Shown here: one piece after another, positions 43,932-55,783 of the stretch | Layout: each line of letters begins with the position of its first letter | How positions within the stretch are numbered: position 1 is the first letter of the stretch | Assembly (NCBI GenBank): GCA_947650285.1 | Contig: CANTFL010000435.1 | Location: 124,001-188,000 of the forward strand | Direction: 5' to 3' | DNA: 64,000 nucleotides | From: Hyaloperonospora brassicae | Lineage: Eukaryota; Oomycota; Peronosporomycetes; Peronosporales; Peronosporaceae | Translations under genes and position numbers: made by a program | Notes under the pieces: model-generated | What the model was told of the DNA's origin: nothing | Database searches by the model: none | What the model saw: the letters and a program-made list of their open reading frames with translations, nothing else

Positions 43932-44380
43932 CCTAACGGGGCACGCCTTGTGTCAATTCAACACAAGGTTGTGTGCACCCGACGTCACGTACACGTGGCG
44001 TGAGGAAGCGCAGCAAAGTAGGCAGAACTTGAAAGCTCGGTCTAAGGGAAACAGTAGAACTGTATTCAACATAGTTATGTTATCTCGATAAACCATCTTT
44101 TGTCTTGAGCTAACTATATTAAACTACAATTTCCTATGTGGCTTTCTTGCTCACCACCCATTGCGCGCGTCCAGCAGCGATTGGTGATTAATCTGGTTGA
44201 TGTACCGTGAACATCAACCATCAGGTGGAGCAACCCATCAAAGAAACGTTACCCTCGGGGGTACTATTCCTTCAACCTTACTCCCTACATGTATTGTCAA
44301 TTGAACATTATCTAACTAGATAATGTTCGAAATTGATACAAAGATATCAAATTTTTATGTAACGGGCTTACCACGTTACA
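43932..44380 (-). repeat. Solo LTR of a third gypsy family
   Basis: About 449 bp beginning at a mutated TGTAACGGGGCAC (cc in place of tg) and ending CCACGTTACA. It contains the shared GCGCGCGTC core (44161-44171) and hairpins such as 43946-43953 with 43961-43968 and 44195-44203 with 44211-44219. Flanking atttg (43927-43931) and atttc (44381-44385) could be an aged target duplication. Its relative is at 48398-49241. Confidence 0.8.
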
Positions 44381-44385
44381 ATTTC

Positions 44386-45336
44386 TGTCGAAGAAAACGT
44401 GGATCCCGGACACTATCGGCACCCAGAGGGATCTCATATCATAATACAATGTCGAACATAAAAGGGGACCGACTGATGTAACGTTTTGGCTCCCACATAC
44501 CGGTTTACTTGACAATAGTAACCCTTGCGATAGAAATTATAGCCCACATTTGTTACCTATACTTAATTATGTACAGCACCAGCACGTTTGCTTTTGATCT
44601 ATAAATGGGCGCATACCAGCGAAATATCGGGCTATCATATTTAACGGCATACCGAGTTGCAGTGAATAAACTCCGTTAGTAAAGTGCGAATGGACACGCC
44701 GACAGTACTTGTCGGGCCTTTATTACGTGTCGTGGTCCAATAAAGACTTCCACGCACATCTTTAAAATGTGTGTAACGGCGCATGTGATAAAATGTTCGC
44801 TATCTCTGAACGGATTCTCGAGAAACTTTCAAAAATGTCTCTATCCGATTTAGTACTTGTCAAGCTCAACACAACGCATCCACGACAGCGGCAATGGCTC
44901 TGCTCACTTATTTGATAATATATTCGTGGTCAGAGCACAGGTGTGGTGACACTTAGTGTCATGATTTGCACAGCAGTTCCCATACACAGCGAGCGTAACG
45001 ATGGCATGTGGAGGAAAGCAGACCACGACACCTCCTAGCGTGAGTCGCCTTTAGGAAATTGGAATACGTCCTTCAGAGCCTTGGCGATGCGCGAAATTAG
45101 AGGTTTTCCCCATAGTACAAGTGCTCGACAACATGCTAGCCTTACAGTATTCACACTAGATCCCAGCTGGCTCCCGCTGTCTTCCGAGGATCAGCCTCTA
45201 AGCGCGGACGGAAAAGCACCGCTATCGTTGTTTAACTTTTAAATTTGTTTACAGCCATTTTTGCACAAAGTATCATGAGTGATTTAGTTACGCATGTATC
45301 GCTCACTTAGTTACGATCTATCCTTTTATAGCCTCT
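44386..45336. other. Intergenic DNA upstream of the lactonase gene
   Basis: No gene could be supported. A TATA-like ctataaat is near 44600 without a convincing downstream ORF. Confidence 0.35.
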
Positions 45337-45350
45337 TCATTTTTGTGAAT
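45337..45350 (+). promoter_or_regulatory. Candidate oomycete initiator element of the lactonase gene
   Basis: TCATTTTTGTGAAT lies about 130 bp before the start codon and resembles the conserved oomycete Inr core (TCATTYY) with a following partial flanking motif. Weak but well placed. Confidence 0.3.
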
Positions 45351-45469
45351 AGGGTCTCTGCTATTTCTAAGCGCACAACCCCTTCGATACACATGCGAAA
45401 ACAGAGTGTACAATATTGTATTTCAACCAATTACCACGTCGCAGTTGGCAGAGACCTCTCCATTCCACA

Positions 45470-46506
45470 ATGGTCCTCCGCGTGTCTAAGACCGTCGACG
45501 GTGTCGGCGCTGAGGTCGGCCAGCTCCTCTTGGACTTGAGCAAGCGATCTATTGCGACGAACGACCGCTTTACCGTGGCGCTCTCCGGCGGCTCTTTGCC
45601 AAAGGTATAGCAGAGCTATTGGTCTGTCTGCACCTGATAGGTAGATGTCTCTTTCGTATTACTGCTGACTGGAGGACTTGGCTGTAGATCCTGAGCAAGG
45701 GCTTGTCCGACATAGAGGACCACGTTGACTTTGCCAAGTGGTTTGTTTATTTCGCGGACGAGCGCTGCGTCCCACTGGACCACGACGACAGCAACTACAA
45801 GGCGTGCAAAGCGGCGCTCTTGGACGCGGTAAGAGCTAATTGGTCTTGTTGTTCTCGGTCGGCGGAGAGGGCTGTAATACTAATTGCACTTAATATGGGT
45901 TTGGTACGCAGATTCCTGTTCCAGAGCGTCAAGTCTTCGCCATCGATGCCTCGCTGACCCCGCAAGCCATGGCCGAGGACTATACAAAGAAGCTGGCTGT
46001 TGTGTGGGGAAGCGATGTGAGTCTTCGATCGTCTTCTTTGATTGCTGTCGTGCAACAGCTAAAGATGCTGCTGTCTGTAGCTTCCTCGCTTTGATCTGAT
46101 TTTGCTGGGCATGGGTCCCGATGGCCACATGTGTTCGCTCTTTCCTGGCCATCCGCTTTTGGAAGAGAAGACGCTGTTTGTGGCCTCCATAGAAGACTCG
46201 CCGAAGCCACCGTCGCAGCGCATCACGCTCACCTACCCGGTCTTAAACAATGCTGCCAATGTACGTGCCTCTTGTTAATTGATCGAAGTGTTTGACCAAG
46301 CTAATTATGTTACGTCGATGCTGCTTGTGTAGATTGCATTCGTCGCTACAGGCGCTAGTAAGGCCGAGCTGATTCCGCACATGATTGGCATTGAGAAACG
46401 AACACCTCCTCTTCCCGCCGCCAACGTAAAGCCTACGGAGGGCATTGTCTACTGGTTTATCGACGACGAGGCAGCTGCAAAGCTCTCGGGCGATGCTAGA
46501 ATGTAG
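45470..46506 (+). CDS. 6-phosphogluconolactonase, five exons
   Basis: Hydrolyses 6-phosphoglucono-1,5-lactone to 6-phosphogluconate, the second step of the oxidative pentose phosphate pathway; expected in the cytosol. Exons are 45470-45604, 45688-45828, 45912-46016, 46081-46260 and 46333-46506, giving 244 residues, normal for the family. All four introns are 64-83 bp, start GT, end AG and fall between codons (phase 0). The exon joins restore continuous family motifs: [10 protein letters not shown] near the N-terminus, [18 protein letters not shown], and the signature [16 protein letters not shown] encoded by exon 4. The last exon carries [15 protein letters not shown] and ends GDARM. No leader peptide is visible. 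I see no disruption, so this is the one clearly functional host gene in the window. Confidence 0.95.
45605..45687 (+). other. Lactonase intron 1
   Basis: 83 bp, GTATAG at the 5' end and CTGTAG at the 3' end. Confidence 0.85.
45829..45911 (+). other. Lactonase intron 2
   Basis: 83 bp, GTAAGAGC at the 5' end and ACGCAG at the 3' end. Confidence 0.88.
46017..46080 (+). other. Lactonase intron 3
   Basis: 64 bp, GTGAGT at the 5' end and CTGTAG at the 3' end. Confidence 0.88.
46261..46332 (+). other. Lactonase intron 4
   Basis: 72 bp, GTACGT at the 5' end and GTGTAG at the 3' end. Confidence 0.88.
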
Positions 46507-47319
46507 ACGGCAAGATATTTCTGTGCCGCTGCGTAAGACAAGGTCAGAAAAAGCTTACGACTCTTTTTCAATCGCATGACAGTTGATCCCATTTGTGGTC
46601 TGGTTGCAAAGCGATTTATCCATGCCAGCCACGTCTCCTGTACGTCTTTGTGATTAATCGTTGGACATTGATCGGCTAATGCACCACCGCCGTGAAAATC
46701 CAATGGTCATGCTGCATGAGTCAAAATCCTCGTAGACCTTGCCGTGTGGTCGTGCAACAAGTGTCCGCCAATGAAGTTTTCTCTCTAGCGGCTGACACAC
46801 TTGCTCTTGGTTGAACTCAAGCGTGGTGAGGACTCCCAATCCGAGATGAAGCGAGTTTTACGTCCAGATGAAACGCGTAGGTGACGACGAGATCGTGGCG
46901 CCGGCACCATTTAGCCTAAACATTTGAGAGCACGATGCAAAAACCAGCACACTGAGCCGCTCTTCCGACGAAGTATTGCTGAGACAAGCGGCAATTATAT
47001 GGAAATAAACGTGACGCTTGTGCCAAGATGAGACGAATGAAACCATCGAGGACTTATAGGTCAATCACGCAAAAGATGCACCGTAAGATTTGTAATAGTC
47101 AAGCGGTGTCAAAGTTTGATATTACATAGGCCAAGGCAAAAGATCAATAAAAGAAGTCACATCAACGGTTGGTGTCGTCGTTGCCGTATGCTTGGACAGT
47201 TTCTGCAATGGATCATGAAGTAAACACGTAGCGAAAGAGCGATTATTGATGCTAACTATTAGCAGCTAGCGGCGATCAGACTTCTTCATGCTGGAAGCGC
47301 TGCTTCGATGAAGGCTAAT
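46507..47319. other. Decayed flank homologous to the duplicated unit
   Basis: GTGTGGTCGTGCAACAAG at 46744 matches GTGTGGTCGTGCAGCAAG at 4833 in copy A, and GCTGGAAGCG near 47290 matches GCTGGAAGTG near 5323. The distances to the secreted-protein gene or pseudogene are about the same in both places (roughly 575-585 bp), so this is collinear homology. No intact gene. Confidence 0.5.
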
Positions 47320-48010
47320 GAATCAGCAACAGCGACTTGCCGAAGTCGTCCGTCATGGTGTTTGGCTCCACCACTTACTAACTCGCACATTTTTGACACG
47401 CCGTTGGACAGCACCTTGAAGCTGTTCGATCTGTCACGTTCATGTCCATCTTATCTCCACTTATGGTCTTTGCGCAGCCAAGTTCGGTAACACATGCCTT
47501 ATGGACCAAGTCACCGGCCGTGACGTTAAAGGGTTCGAGCACTCGCTCGTTGGTCTGAACGCATTACCATCAAGACTCGTGATATAGTGAAAAATCGCAT
47601 TTATCTTCGATATCATGCATCAGCCTGTTAGAGATATTAAACACACATGTTCGACTGGGATGGATCGGCAAAGGGCGACCCGGTGGTATAATCATCAGTC
47701 AGAATGTAGAAGATGACTAACTCAACAGTGACGCCAGATACAAGATTCTGATTAAATCTGGCGTAGAGATCGTACTGCTCCTCATTAAGCAAAAGGGGTT
47801 TGGCTACATTGAAGTACGCAGCATTAAAGTACAAGCCCGGGGACGTAATAAAGATGTCAAATCTATCCATTGCGTAGTCGCACCGGTTTACAGAGCATGT
47901 GCGCTATTTTTGCTAAAAAGAGCAGTGTCAGCGATCGAGACCAACATGGTGTAGACTGCCGTCATGCATAAAACAGCTGCAGGCAAAGCGGCCGTGCGTA
48001 AATAAATTGG
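47320..48010 (-). pseudogene. Third, decayed copy of the secreted-protein gene
   Basis: On the - strand a leader-like segment (AAVLCMTAVYTMLVSIADTA, about 47900-47960) is followed by AKPLLLNEEQYDLYARF (about 47750-47800), matching the AEP..YARF block of the intact protein. Near 47430 TISG-DKMDMNVT matches TISGADMDLTVT. Stops and shifts separate these blocks. It lies about 0.8 kb downstream of the lactonase gene. It is far more diverged than the identical pair at 5418 and 33974, so it is an old duplicate. Confidence 0.7.
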
Positions 48011-48397
48011 AAATGGATGTAGTTTAGCGGCACATGCGGATGAATTTCGAAACATATTTTGCAAATGGTAATGAGGCATATGGCCTTGGGGATGATGCGT
48101 CAATGGATGTTGAATGGTATTTCATGCCAATCTGGACACTGACGAAATAATTTAAATCATAGCGTGCTGTACCCGATCATCACGTATTTTACCTGGTAAA
48201 ATGAGTGATCTTGGATTCAATCTGTAAGGTAATAGCGCGAGCGGTACGCCAAAGCCGAAGACCTGAACACCTCGATAACAGGCTGGTGCGCTTCATCAGT
48301 ATATCGTTCCTGGTCCGGTCATGGTAATGAGCTGCATATCACTGAATCGTTTAGCTTCCACGCACGTATGCATCCGCGAGACCGCCAACAGCCCAAC
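48011..48397. other. Gene-free stretch
   Basis: No supported feature between the pseudogene and the solo LTR. Confidence 0.35.
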
Positions 48398-49241
48398 TGT
48401 AATGGGGCACGCCTTGTGTCAATTCAACACAAGGTTGTGTGCACCCGATGTCACGTACGCGTGGCGTGTGGAAGCGCAGCGAAGTAGGCTGAACTCGAAA
48501 GCTCGGTCGAAGGGAAACAGTAGAACTGTATTCAACATAGTTATGTTTTCTCAATAAACCATTTTTTGTCTTGAGCTAACTATATTTAACTACAATCTCC
48601 TATGTGGGATTCTTGCTCACCACCCATTGCGCGCGTCCAGCAGCGATTAGTGATTAATCTGGTTGATGTACCGTGAACATCAACCATCAGGTGGAGCGAC
48701 CCATCTGTAACGGAGCAGCCCGTTACATGGAAGTGTCACTTTAAAGAAAGTGACAACAAATAATATAAAGATGGATATTTCATTGAACAATATCACCGAT
48801 AATGGTGATATTGAAGGGTCGACCAAAGAGTCTGCTCATTGGTTGATTTCTTGATGAGATCAACCCACCAATCGCCGCAGGACGCGCGCAATGAGTGGTG
48901 ACGAGACGTCGTCATACATTCAGTTAGATTAGTATAATTAAGTTAAGTCAAACAGAGAGACAGTGGTTAAACGACTTAATTATATTAACATAACAGTTTT
49001 ACTTTTTCCTTACGTACGCTTCCTCGTTTGCCTCGTGTACGTCTGTCGGGGCACCGATACCCTTGCGTTAAGTTCACGCAAGGGTGTGATCGTTACACCA
49101 TCAAAAAAACATTATCCTCGGCGGTACTAATCCTTCAGCTTTGATCCTTACAGGTTATGTCAATTGAACATTATCTAACTAGATAATGTTCAAAACTGAT
49201 ACGAAAATATCAATTTGTATGTAACGGCCCCTCCCGTTAAA
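48398..49241 (-). repeat. Solo LTR of the third family, split by a nested LTR
   Basis: The outer LTR consists of 48398-48705 plus 49103-49241. It starts TGTAATGGGGCAC, ends near CCCGTTAAA and matches 43932-44380 in order and orientation. Its middle is interrupted by the solo LTR at 48706-49097. A convincing target duplication of the outer LTR was not found (ccaac against ctaaa). Confidence 0.85.
48706..49097 (+). repeat. Nested solo LTR of the element 1 family
   Basis: 392 bp, starting TGTAACGGAGCAGCCCG and ending GATCGTTACA, in the opposite orientation to the LTRs of element 1. It is flanked by a perfect 5-bp duplication, ccatc (48701-48705 and 49098-49102). It is therefore a true insertion that lost its interior by LTR-LTR recombination. 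Confidence 0.93.
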
Positions 49242-51900
49242 CTAAAATGTTTGAAGATAATACAAGTGCTACTTGCAGTGTAGAACTTAGACAATAGGAT
49301 CAATAACCAGAACGTCTATTAAGTGCTTTTAACTAAACAATATAAAACTCGATCGTCAACAAAGTGTTAAGGGCTACACGATATTCGTGTGCTTTTAACT
49401 TGTCTAAAATAAGATGATCGTTACCCTTCTATATAGGCTTCACAATAGGGGATATTCCACCCTGAATAAGATTATTATTAGCCTAATGCAGTGGCGGTCT
49501 ACATCTCTTGTCTATGAAGCTAAAAATTGTATTATTGAAGTGCCGTGGTCGACACGAGACCGGGCGGTCATCTCAAACAATGGCTCACTTTTCATCGTGA
49601 GTTTCGGGAATAACGAGTCTTAAAGGTGAGAAAGGAAAAGGCGTTTGGTTCAAATTGACTTTATCGTTGGTCTTTACTTGCATAAATGCGGTATTTTACT
49701 TTCTACGCAAGCTCTTCATTGATTCAACGGAGATTGCCTCGTTGCTATGCTCGTCTTGTGCCAGAAAATCTCGGACTTATTAGAATACGTTAATGACAAA
49801 TCTTACAATATTACGAAAGTAAGATTGTGAACAACGAGCAAAAAATTGAATATAAAACAAATATTAGATATGCAATTATTCTAAAAAAGGTAAAGGACAT
49901 TTCTAAGATCCGAATTTGATTGTATTTTAGGAATATATGCAACTTATACCAAGAAAATAAATAAAAAAGAAAGGAAAAATATAAAATGCTCATTTCTTAC
50001 GAAAATTAAAAAAATGCCTCAGATAAATAAAAAAGGCCCACGTCCTAGTACACATGGTGCCTCTTACGTCTAGAATCATGTTGCAGCAAAACTTCAATTA
50101 ACATAGGCGCAGCACATCGATACAAGTTCCTTTGTCTGGTTTTGAAGGTTCTCACCGCAATTTATATGAGCACGATACTACCTACTTCAAGTCATCACAG
50201 TAGATGCTGGCAATTCAGCGTAAAATTTGCATATATTACATCGTGACAATAATTGTGACTTTAATCTTGATCGCAGCTCGGTCGTAGCAAATCACACGCA
50301 TCGTTTACTGACTACACACACAGGCACATGACACTGTCCGTCACCGAGCACCAGCACACTCATTTTGCAAGCATTTGAGCACGCGACCCTATCCACTGCA
50401 ACGGCTGCATCTTGTATCACTACCTCTACCACAATCGACTGAAATGTCATCTTCGGCTACTGAGGCTGATGCGTGAACGACTCGAGCTCCGACTTCGACT
50501 ACGACTCAGACTCCTTCGGCATCGGAACATATTTGGCGAGCGTCGACGCATAAAAAAGCGAATGAGCGCGGAATTGCTATCCTACAAGAGAACATCATCA
50601 ATTGCAACCGGAGCATCGACAACAACAACAGCAGCAGCAACAGGAGTAGCATCAACAATAGATACTAAAAACAACAACAACTGCAGCACCTACAACAACA
50701 ACAGGAGCATCAACATCAACAATAGCAAATGTAACAACAATAACAAAATAAAAAAGCTGTAATACCAAATACATTAGCATTGACTGACTATGTTTACGGC
50801 TGCGACCGATGAGACGAAGACGCGTTCAAGTTTTCATATCTCGGCGCTTACAACTGGTGGCTGAAACGTAGCACGTTAGCGGTAGAACTCTCTCCGCATC
50901 TTCCCAAACACAGCGAGGGTGGCCACAGCCGTTAAAACGGAAAAACAAAAAAAATTAAAAGAATTGTGACTTTATATGTACTATATTAACTTCAGTATAT
51001 TACGACAAAAGGAAAAAATTTCCAATCATCTTGAAATCTTTTTTTCGTAATTAAATGGGCCGCCTTTATTAATACGAAGAAATTGTGCCACAAGATCGAG
51101 AAAAACAAAAATGTACCAAGCCTGTTTGCTACACTTAAAAGTGTACAATTCTTTGGATGAAATAGCAACAATTGATTTAGCAATAAAGACAATACTGCTA
51201 CGTGGCAAACTATTTGGTTACCACCTACTCTAAGTTTTAGTGGTCACACATCAGCCCTTGTGATTTTGCGCACATAAGATGGAAAGCGACGAAAAGCAGC
51301 AGGAAACTAGCATCTATTTCGAAAAAAGGTGTTTCAGGAACCTACCTCATCATTTAAGCTTTAATTGAGTTGAATTGAAAATAAAATCGGCCGTATTGTG
51401 TTATCCTTTTTGATAATCGACGTCACAAATCCAAATGCACACAAGATAACTGTTCGTTTATGGTGCAGTTTGCCTTTCCACAAACATATGGACCTCCAAC
51501 TAATTTTAATGCACTCTTGTCACGTTTAGCTATCATCCACAGCGTACCATAGTCATAAAACTGCAAAACAAAGTAATGGATATTCTGCAGTGAATGGATT
51601 TTTTGGCGAAGACATTGGGCAGGAAAGTGACAACCATCGTGAATTGATAGAAATTAAAAAATGAACGGTCTTTCGACTCCTATATGATCAGTGTATATGC
51701 GCTCCAAAGTAAAAATATTGATTTTTTCGTCGGTGATATTAATCCAGGAAAACCTCATTCCGTCCTATATTATTGATCTACAATATCTAGTTCTCGAATT
51801 GAAGCTCAAAAGGAGGATAATGCGTTTGTGCGATTGTGTGTCAGTTTTTGAGAAGTGCTTCAAGCTGATTAGACACACAGCGAGCGTGCGGTTGCCGTGC
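49242..51900. other. AT-rich intergenic region
   Basis: Contains long A/T-rich stretches (49790-50030, 50930-51190). A few short open frames have low-complexity content. No gene supported. Confidence 0.4.
50616..50745. repeat. Degenerate CAA/CAG trinucleotide repeat
   Basis: AACAACAACAGCAGCAGC and similar runs interrupted by substitutions, extending over ~130 bp. It creates Gln-, Asn- or Thr-rich frames depending on register. Confidence 0.8.
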
Positions 51901-53606
51901 GTGGCACCCTCCTGAAAAATACTCTAATAAAGTATTTAGTCAGACCTGTGCCCCCTCCGTCTCAATGTAACAACACAACAATCGCCGATCTAGTCGGCGC
52001 AGTTGGGCTGGTAGGTCGGGGAAATAGACTTCGCGGTTCGCATCTTCGGGTTCAGTTGTGGCTTCAGCTAGCTGAGTACCTCCAACCACTCATACGCCTT
52101 TCCAGAAGACTGCCTGAGCTCATCGGCTTCAGTTTCGCAAATCCTGTGACCTCGTACCAATGGGTAGACGTCGGAGTTTTCACACTTTTAAAGGGCACAA
52201 GGCGCAGTATACGTAAACTAGAAGATTCCCGGTGTACTTAATTAAAGACCCACCGGCTCATCGCTCATCGGATATTTGGAAACTGCCGTCTATTGTTTCA
52301 CTGGATCGCCGATCGCGAGTCTGAAAGCGGTTCCAACTATTGGGTAATTGGCTCGCCGTGCGACGATACTTAAATCGGTGCCGTCTTGTAGGTCATTGGT
52401 TCACTATGCGACGAGACCGATCTTTTGCTGGAAGGGTGAATGCCCATCTCGGGCCGACCAAACGCTTGACGCTTCCAATCCAAACCTCTACAAGCTATGC
52501 GCCACGGGGCTTAACAGCAGGCATCATCCAGACCACACCGAAACTTACCTTAAACGCGTACACGTGTCTAGAACTTATATCTCCAATTCTCTTCTTGATT
52601 ACAAAATGAATCTTAAGCGGTCATCCTTCATCTTCCTCGTCGTTCTTTATATATACCTAGTAATATGGAATATTCCTCATCATGCTCTCTCTCCGACTTT
52701 TCCCACGTCGAGTCTTTACTTGTCGATTCTTGACTCATCACGTTTTTATTGTCTTATCCCAGTTTGTTGAGGCTTTATTCGTCGACTTCTTTGACCTCCG
52801 TCTTCTCATGTCGAATTCATCACTCCTTTAATCAAGCCAATAGTAGGGAATATCACGTTCGGAATCTCTCTACATCACATCTTTGCCCGGTCGCGATACG
52901 AACCTATCCGGCGAGTGTATCGACCAGTACTTCTTTGTCTCTCCATGAACAGTCCTGCTTGATCTTGCTCCACCCTTATTCGCCGACCCGTGGTACGCAG
53001 TCAATCTTCCTGCTTGCTCTCTCGTCCACCACAGGTTGACGTCCTTGCCTTCTGCGTTGTACCGTACCGTTAGGATTCAGTCACCGGTTACATCGCCTAG
53101 TTCTGTCAACTCCGCAACTTATGTGATGGTGATTGTGATAATACTGCGCTTTCACCTCTAGCTTTGTCCTGACCCCATATTATTCGTCATATTCTCATGC
53201 TCTACCCTACACAAATATAATTGTCATTCGATGCTGTAGGTCCGGGACCACCAGTCAGCTTATATAATTGCTTCTTACCACCGCCGACGTATCGCTCGGT
53301 GAAGTTGCGTCGTCACGTTCGACTGATCAACCCGAAGCCGCGATAGGTCTTCTTCCCTTGAAACCTGTTCACCACGATTCCCTGTCTATTAAGTCGTCCG
53401 AGATGATGCCCCTGCCCTATGCTCCGATTTCCCTAGTCTTTTTGATTTCCAGAAGTCGCCTTGGCGATGTCTCGGTCGTTAACGTTGAGATCCCAGTTAT
53501 TTTGAATGATCTTCGTCAGACGCTGAGACATATAGACTAGCAAGCTCAGCAGCGTGAGATATATCTTATGCGGATTTTTGCCACACTTTTGTGGTGGAGG
53601 AGTAAT
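51901..53606. other. Unassigned region left of the GATC-rich element
   Basis: There is no protein similarity I can support. Frames at 51897-52241, 52348-52770 and 53268-53540 are compositionally unremarkable. It could be eroded transposon DNA. Confidence 0.3.
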
Positions 53607-54183
53607 TGCTCTTTGAGGAGTCGATCCCAACTCTCCACTGGAGACCGGACGACCGACTAACGGAGGGAGTACTCCGATTCTGTATTTTTGATAGTCTTCC
53701 TCACCTTGTGTACCCGCCGGTGGGGCGGGTTGCACTCTTTGAGGTGGACTCGAGTCGATGCCAAGCTGAACCTTGGTTGGGATGGTGCTGTCCGTAAAAA
53801 CCTTTACACGATAGCGGGTGTACTTGTAAGGTGCAGGATGTGAGTTACCTTGATCTCTACGAGATCGCCTTGTCCAATGTAGATGCTTGATCCGCGAGCC
53901 TTCTGACCACTTGAGCCGTCTCGCGATATTTCACCCTTTGCCTTTACATTTTCGCTGCGTCCGATAGCAGTTGGGGGTTTGTTGAGAGTCCTTGACCCCT
54001 GGCCAAACAATCCAGGGATATCACGTGAGTTAAGTATGCGACTTTCTTTGACGTCGTGTGGCCAATGATCCAAGCCGGAAGAGAAGTCGACACGTGTAGT
54101 TAGAAGCAAATTGAACTCTGTTTAATGCTAACCAATCAAATCCAAAAAAACTAACGCATTGCTAGGCCTATCTGTCACCCAAC
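53607..54183 (-). repeat. Left copy of a perfect direct repeat, probable 3' LTR
   Basis: Positions 53608-54183 match 63425-64000 base for base as far as I can see (576 bp, offset 9817). It starts TGCTCTTTGAGG. The true repeat may extend beyond 54183, because the right copy is cut by the window end. A 101-codon - strand frame (53804-54109) is open in both copies. Confidence 0.85.
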
Positions 54184-55783
54184 TTTCGAATCCGCGCGTC
54201 TCCCTCCCAAGAGGTTGCCCCTTGTACCTATGTGGTTTACACGAAGTGTTTTCTCTCTGGAACCTTAGCGTGACCCACACCCGACTTACATGCAACAGGT
54301 CGAGATCGAGAGATCGGATCGAGATCGATAGCCACCCATTCTCGGCAAAATTCTTCCAATCAGAATCCTTTTTGGACTTAACTGACGCCTGCGATCTGTT
54401 GGCTCTAACGTTTAACGCAACGGTTGATTCTCGTTATCACTTTACCAGAATCAGTCCCTGCACAGTTAGTTGACAGACGGTTTCGACGTAACCGTGCATT
54501 CTCGTGCATCTTGACAGAAATTGACTTTCAGACCTCTTCCGATTTGCACCATGGCTAATTATGCCGCATCGGATTAATACCTATAATCTCCATAGTCCTG
54601 TGGACGCTTAATGTTGCCTTGTTGATCTTCGATCGTCGATCGTCCTTTTATAAGAGGTCTTGCAACCCATCATCAGCGGTGGGTTCGCGTCTATCTGATT
54701 GTTGGATCGGGCTTGATCCCGAAATTCCTCGACCATGATCCCGTATGAATAATTTTGGCACTTTATATGAACCCTACAAGCCTCATTGGGATCGTTGTCC
54801 TAGTTTGCATTTATTCGTAAACGGTTTGTTTGAATCGGTGTTACGCTTAACATGTGCCTTACTGTGTCTGACCAAATACATCACCGCCAATGACTTCACC
54901 GTTTCTTTCTTCCAAAATATTGTAGATTGTTATCGCTGCAAATCGTTTGCCCGTCTATTGAACCATCCTCGTTTCTTTTAATCCTTGACCGTGATCGCGT
55001 CAGGCCGATGGATGGATCGTGTATGAACCAGATCAGCTACCTTGTGATCGGGCATCATCGATCGCAATGATTTTTTACAACCCCGATCGCTTCATTCAAT
55101 CTCTCACGCGCTCTATCACCTTCAATGATGTACTTTTAAGTATCGATATACAAAGGAACCATCATGTATCAATTATCTTCCATCGTGATGTGATCTCGAT
55201 CGGATCGCGATGATCTCGCTCCTTTTCTCGTTGCATTTTCCCGCTACTTCCATCTTTGGGATGGTAAGAATTCACGCGGTCGCTTTGTATGTCGTACGTC
55301 CCGTAAGCACCACTGTAAATTCTTTGATTCTTACTTTTCTTCTAATTTGTTCTTCTTTTAGTAAGCTTCATTTTCCTTTTTATCTGCATTCAGCCGCGAC
55401 CAGATCCAACGCTATCTATAGTTGTCAATCACATTTTAATGTCCCATCCCCATTCTGATACAATCGTCTTGTACGTAGATCACCACCATAATAATGGCTG
55501 TCGGGTCTTTACTCGTGAGACTGCATCAATTAAAATTGATTTCGGCTCACTCGATCTTGATCAAACTCTTAAAGCAACGCTCCGCAATCTAGATCGGCTT
55601 CGTCGATCCAGACCAAATCTTTGTTGTCCATCCAACGCATCATATCCTTTTAATAGATCCGACCATAACAAGTCTTACGTACCGATCTTACTTCCAAATT
55701 TTCCTCCACTTTGTATTCATCAGCATTTAACTCCATCTCCCGATCAGCATCCATCAAAAGAGATTCATAAAATCGACGCGATC
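54184..55783. other. Probable rest of the LTR and 3' region of the gypsy element
   Basis: GATC-rich DNA without a recognisable frame, between the repeat and the integrase C-terminus. Confidence 0.4.

Noticed and set aside
50412..50762. 116-codon frame with Arg/Leu- and Asn-rich runs
   Set aside because: Its content comes from simple trinucleotide and CTCCGACT-like repeats. No homologous domain.
52348..52770. 140-codon + strand frame
   Set aside because: It overlaps another frame of similar length, with no leader or domain. Probably chance in eroded DNA.
53804..54109. 101-codon - strand frame identical at 63621-63926
   Set aside because: The identity comes from the direct repeat (probable LTR), not from protein conservation. 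The older copy near 1380-1600 is not open.
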